Shown: positions 47,218 through 48,339 of the stretch, one piece after another
Numbering within the stretch: the stretch's first letter is position 1
Layout of the letters: the number at the start of each line of letters is the position of its first letter
Source: Furfurilactobacillus milii
GTDB lineage: Bacteria; Bacillota; Bacilli; Lactobacillales; Lactobacillaceae
DNA: 48,339 nt
Assembly (NCBI RefSeq): GCF_021654115.1
Contig: NZ_JAIWJF010000010.1
Coordinates: 1-48,339, forward strand
Reading direction: 5' to 3'
Position numbers and translations under genes: made by a program
Notes under the pieces: generated by a model
Told to the model about the DNA's origin: nothing
Seen by the model: only the letters and a program-made list of their open reading frames with translations
Databases searched by the model: none

Positions 47218-48212
47218 TTATTGTATAAAACCAACTTTGTTTACGCCAATAACTCCGCGTCTTAAACGTCCAACCTCAATATTGGAAAAATTGAATGTCT
47301 CAAAATTGAATTTTTCGAATTGAAAATCATTAAAAGCAATATCATCGAATTTTAGGGTGTTCATTGCAAACCTTTCAAGTCCTAATTGCTTAACCATTTC
47401 GTCCGTTAATGTATAATCCTGTTCAACCAGGCCGAAAATTGTTTGTCCGGATTTTATTGAGTAAGACAATGCTAAATTTTCTATGCCTTGATACACAAAG
47501 CCACCAATAACACTTCCAATAACACTGCCAAGTGTCATGCCAATCGGGCCAAGGGTTGCTCCAAGGAGACTGCCAGATAGAGTAAATATAGTTGAAAAAA
47601 GTAATGAATTCACTTGGTCTTTGACCAAAGCTGTAGAAATTTTTCCACGTGCATATTGAATATACGTTTTGCAAGTTCCGTATACAAATACAACTAATGA
47701 AGAAATACCGACAGGAGTTAAATTCTTCATTGCTTCTGAAGCTAACTTTTCTCCAAAAACTTTGGATGCTGCATTGGTTGTCAAATATCCAGTAATTGTC
47801 GACTGTAAAAAAGCGTCGGTCGTATTAGCAATCGTCGGTCCAGTATTGCTTGAAAGATCAGTTAAGTCGATGTTTTCTTGGTTTGCTATCTGTTGAATAA
47901 CCTTTAATAAAGTTGGTAATTCAGAAATAATTGCAGTTATGGCTGCAGATGCAGCACCAGTTTTCATAGCCTGTTTTAAAACATGTATTTGACCGTTAGA
48001 TATGGTTGTTTTTAAACCAACACCGTAATCATCGGCGTCAAATTGTCCTTTTTTTGCGTCTGAAGCTATCTGCGTGGATTCGTCTTTAGATAAAGTTGAT
48101 GATGAAACTCCATTACCTTCGATATGGTCCGATAACCCATTTTTGACCTCTTTTGCATTAGACAAATTTTGATTTTGGTTGTTTTGACTATACTTTGTTA
48201 TTTTCTTTGAGA
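47218..48212 (-). pseudogene. Glycine-zipper membrane protein gene, probably 5'-truncated by the right-hand IS
   Basis: The open frame runs from the stop at 47218 to the IS boundary without a usable start. The only candidate is TTG 48165, which has no ribosome binding site, and the frame continues upstream as VSKKITKYSQNN before meeting the IS end and a stop inside it. The visible 315 residues have a polar start, amphipathic helices, and a glycine-rich membrane hairpin (SLLGATLGPIGMTLGSVIGSVIGGFVYQG). The tail carries Phe-Asn-rich repeats (FDDIAFNDFQFEKFNFETFNFSN). No family recognised. Base composition is more AT-rich than its neighbours, suggesting acquisition. Confidence 0.6.
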
Positions 48213-48339
48213 CCTCGATTTAAAATTGAAGTGCAACACCTGCTCTACTAGACCAGTTCTTTATTCAGACTAGTCAAAAAGGCCATGAAGACCTATTCTT
48301 AATTCACCACAAACAAGAAAGAGGTATCTTCATGACCCG
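48213..48339 (+). mobile_element. Outer end of an insertion sequence, probably IS30 family (right)
   Basis: An exact inverted copy of 1-126. AAGAAAGAGG lies 7 bases before an ATG at 48332, the presumed transposase start, which runs off the window. Its insertion point at 48213 falls in the 5' part of the membrane protein gene on the minus strand. Confidence 0.6.

Noticed and set aside
1-48339. CRISPR arrays, phage genes, rRNA or tRNA genes
   Set aside because: I saw no regularly spaced repeats, no phage structural or integrase genes, and no complete tRNA or rRNA.
1-48339. The whole window as a composite transposon
   Set aside because: Most of the content is chromosomal housekeeping and stress genes, and the IS copies face outward at an assembly edge; transposition as a unit has no direct support.

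Overview
The window looks like chromosome from a low-to-mid GC lactic acid bacterium of the family Lactobacillaceae. The pointers are a KxYKxGKxW-type signal peptide with MucBP repeats and an LPKTN sortase motif, an AmaP/DUF2273/Asp23 stress operon, a T-box riboswitch, strong AGGAGG ribosome binding sites, cre-like boxes, and bile-salt-hydrolase/penicillin-acylase family enzymes. I could not fix the species. Both ends are the same 126-base segment in inverted orientation: each is the outer end of an insertion sequence (probably IS30 family) whose transposase starts at the window edge and points outward. The piece therefore looks like an assembly contig, or a segment, bounded by two IS copies.

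Left part (127-11300): a pair of NAD(P)-dependent reductases; a tautomerase divergent from a LysR regulator; an endonuclease III that has lost half of its iron-sulfur cysteines; an orphan peptide-binding protein under a T-box whose specifier reads best as AUG (methionine); a choloylglycine-hydrolase family enzyme; an Asp-nucleophile alpha/beta hydrolase; a Crp/Fnr regulator divergent from a second tautomerase; and a membrane-anchored DUF915 hydrolase.

Middle (11300-26400): a LysR regulator divergent from a compact six-gene redox operon (DUF2255, NAD(P)-binding protein, aldo/keto reductase, acetyltransferase, exported cyclophilin-like protein, SDR); a SunI-like PH protein; a SWIM zinc-finger protein; a probable type I toxin-antitoxin locus too short for normal gene calling (about 18720-19200); AraC plus iron-dependent alcohol dehydrogenase; arsenate reductase plus GNAT; Dps; an acidic protein of unknown function; and two tandem NmrA-like reductases with an Rrf2 repressor and a clear operator.

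Right part (26400-48339): two copies of a structured 187-base non-coding repeat (26470-26656 and 35407-35593); a RelB antitoxin with a frameshifted YafQ toxin; a copper operon (cupredoxin, CopA ATPase, and a 34-residue membrane peptide) behind two identical operators; a LRR/MucBP cell-wall adhesin; a YdcF-like protein; a second choloylglycine-hydrolase homologue; ArsR plus quinone reductase; MerR plus SDR with a 19-base-spacer promoter; a nucleoside deoxyribosyltransferase remnant; zinc alcohol dehydrogenase; a serine-rich lipoprotein; GNAT; the Asp23 operon plus CsbD; a YeiL-like Crp regulator divergent from a RihB-like nucleosidase; and a membrane protein gene cut at its 5' end by the right-hand IS.

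The overall theme is a string of small modules, each a transcription factor next to one or more NAD(P)H-dependent reductases or tautomerases. This suggests a region devoted to sensing and reducing electrophiles, aldehydes and quinones. The least explained items are the type I toxin locus with its overlapping leader frame, the 187-base repeat, the six-gene redox operon, and the small membrane peptide of the copper operon.
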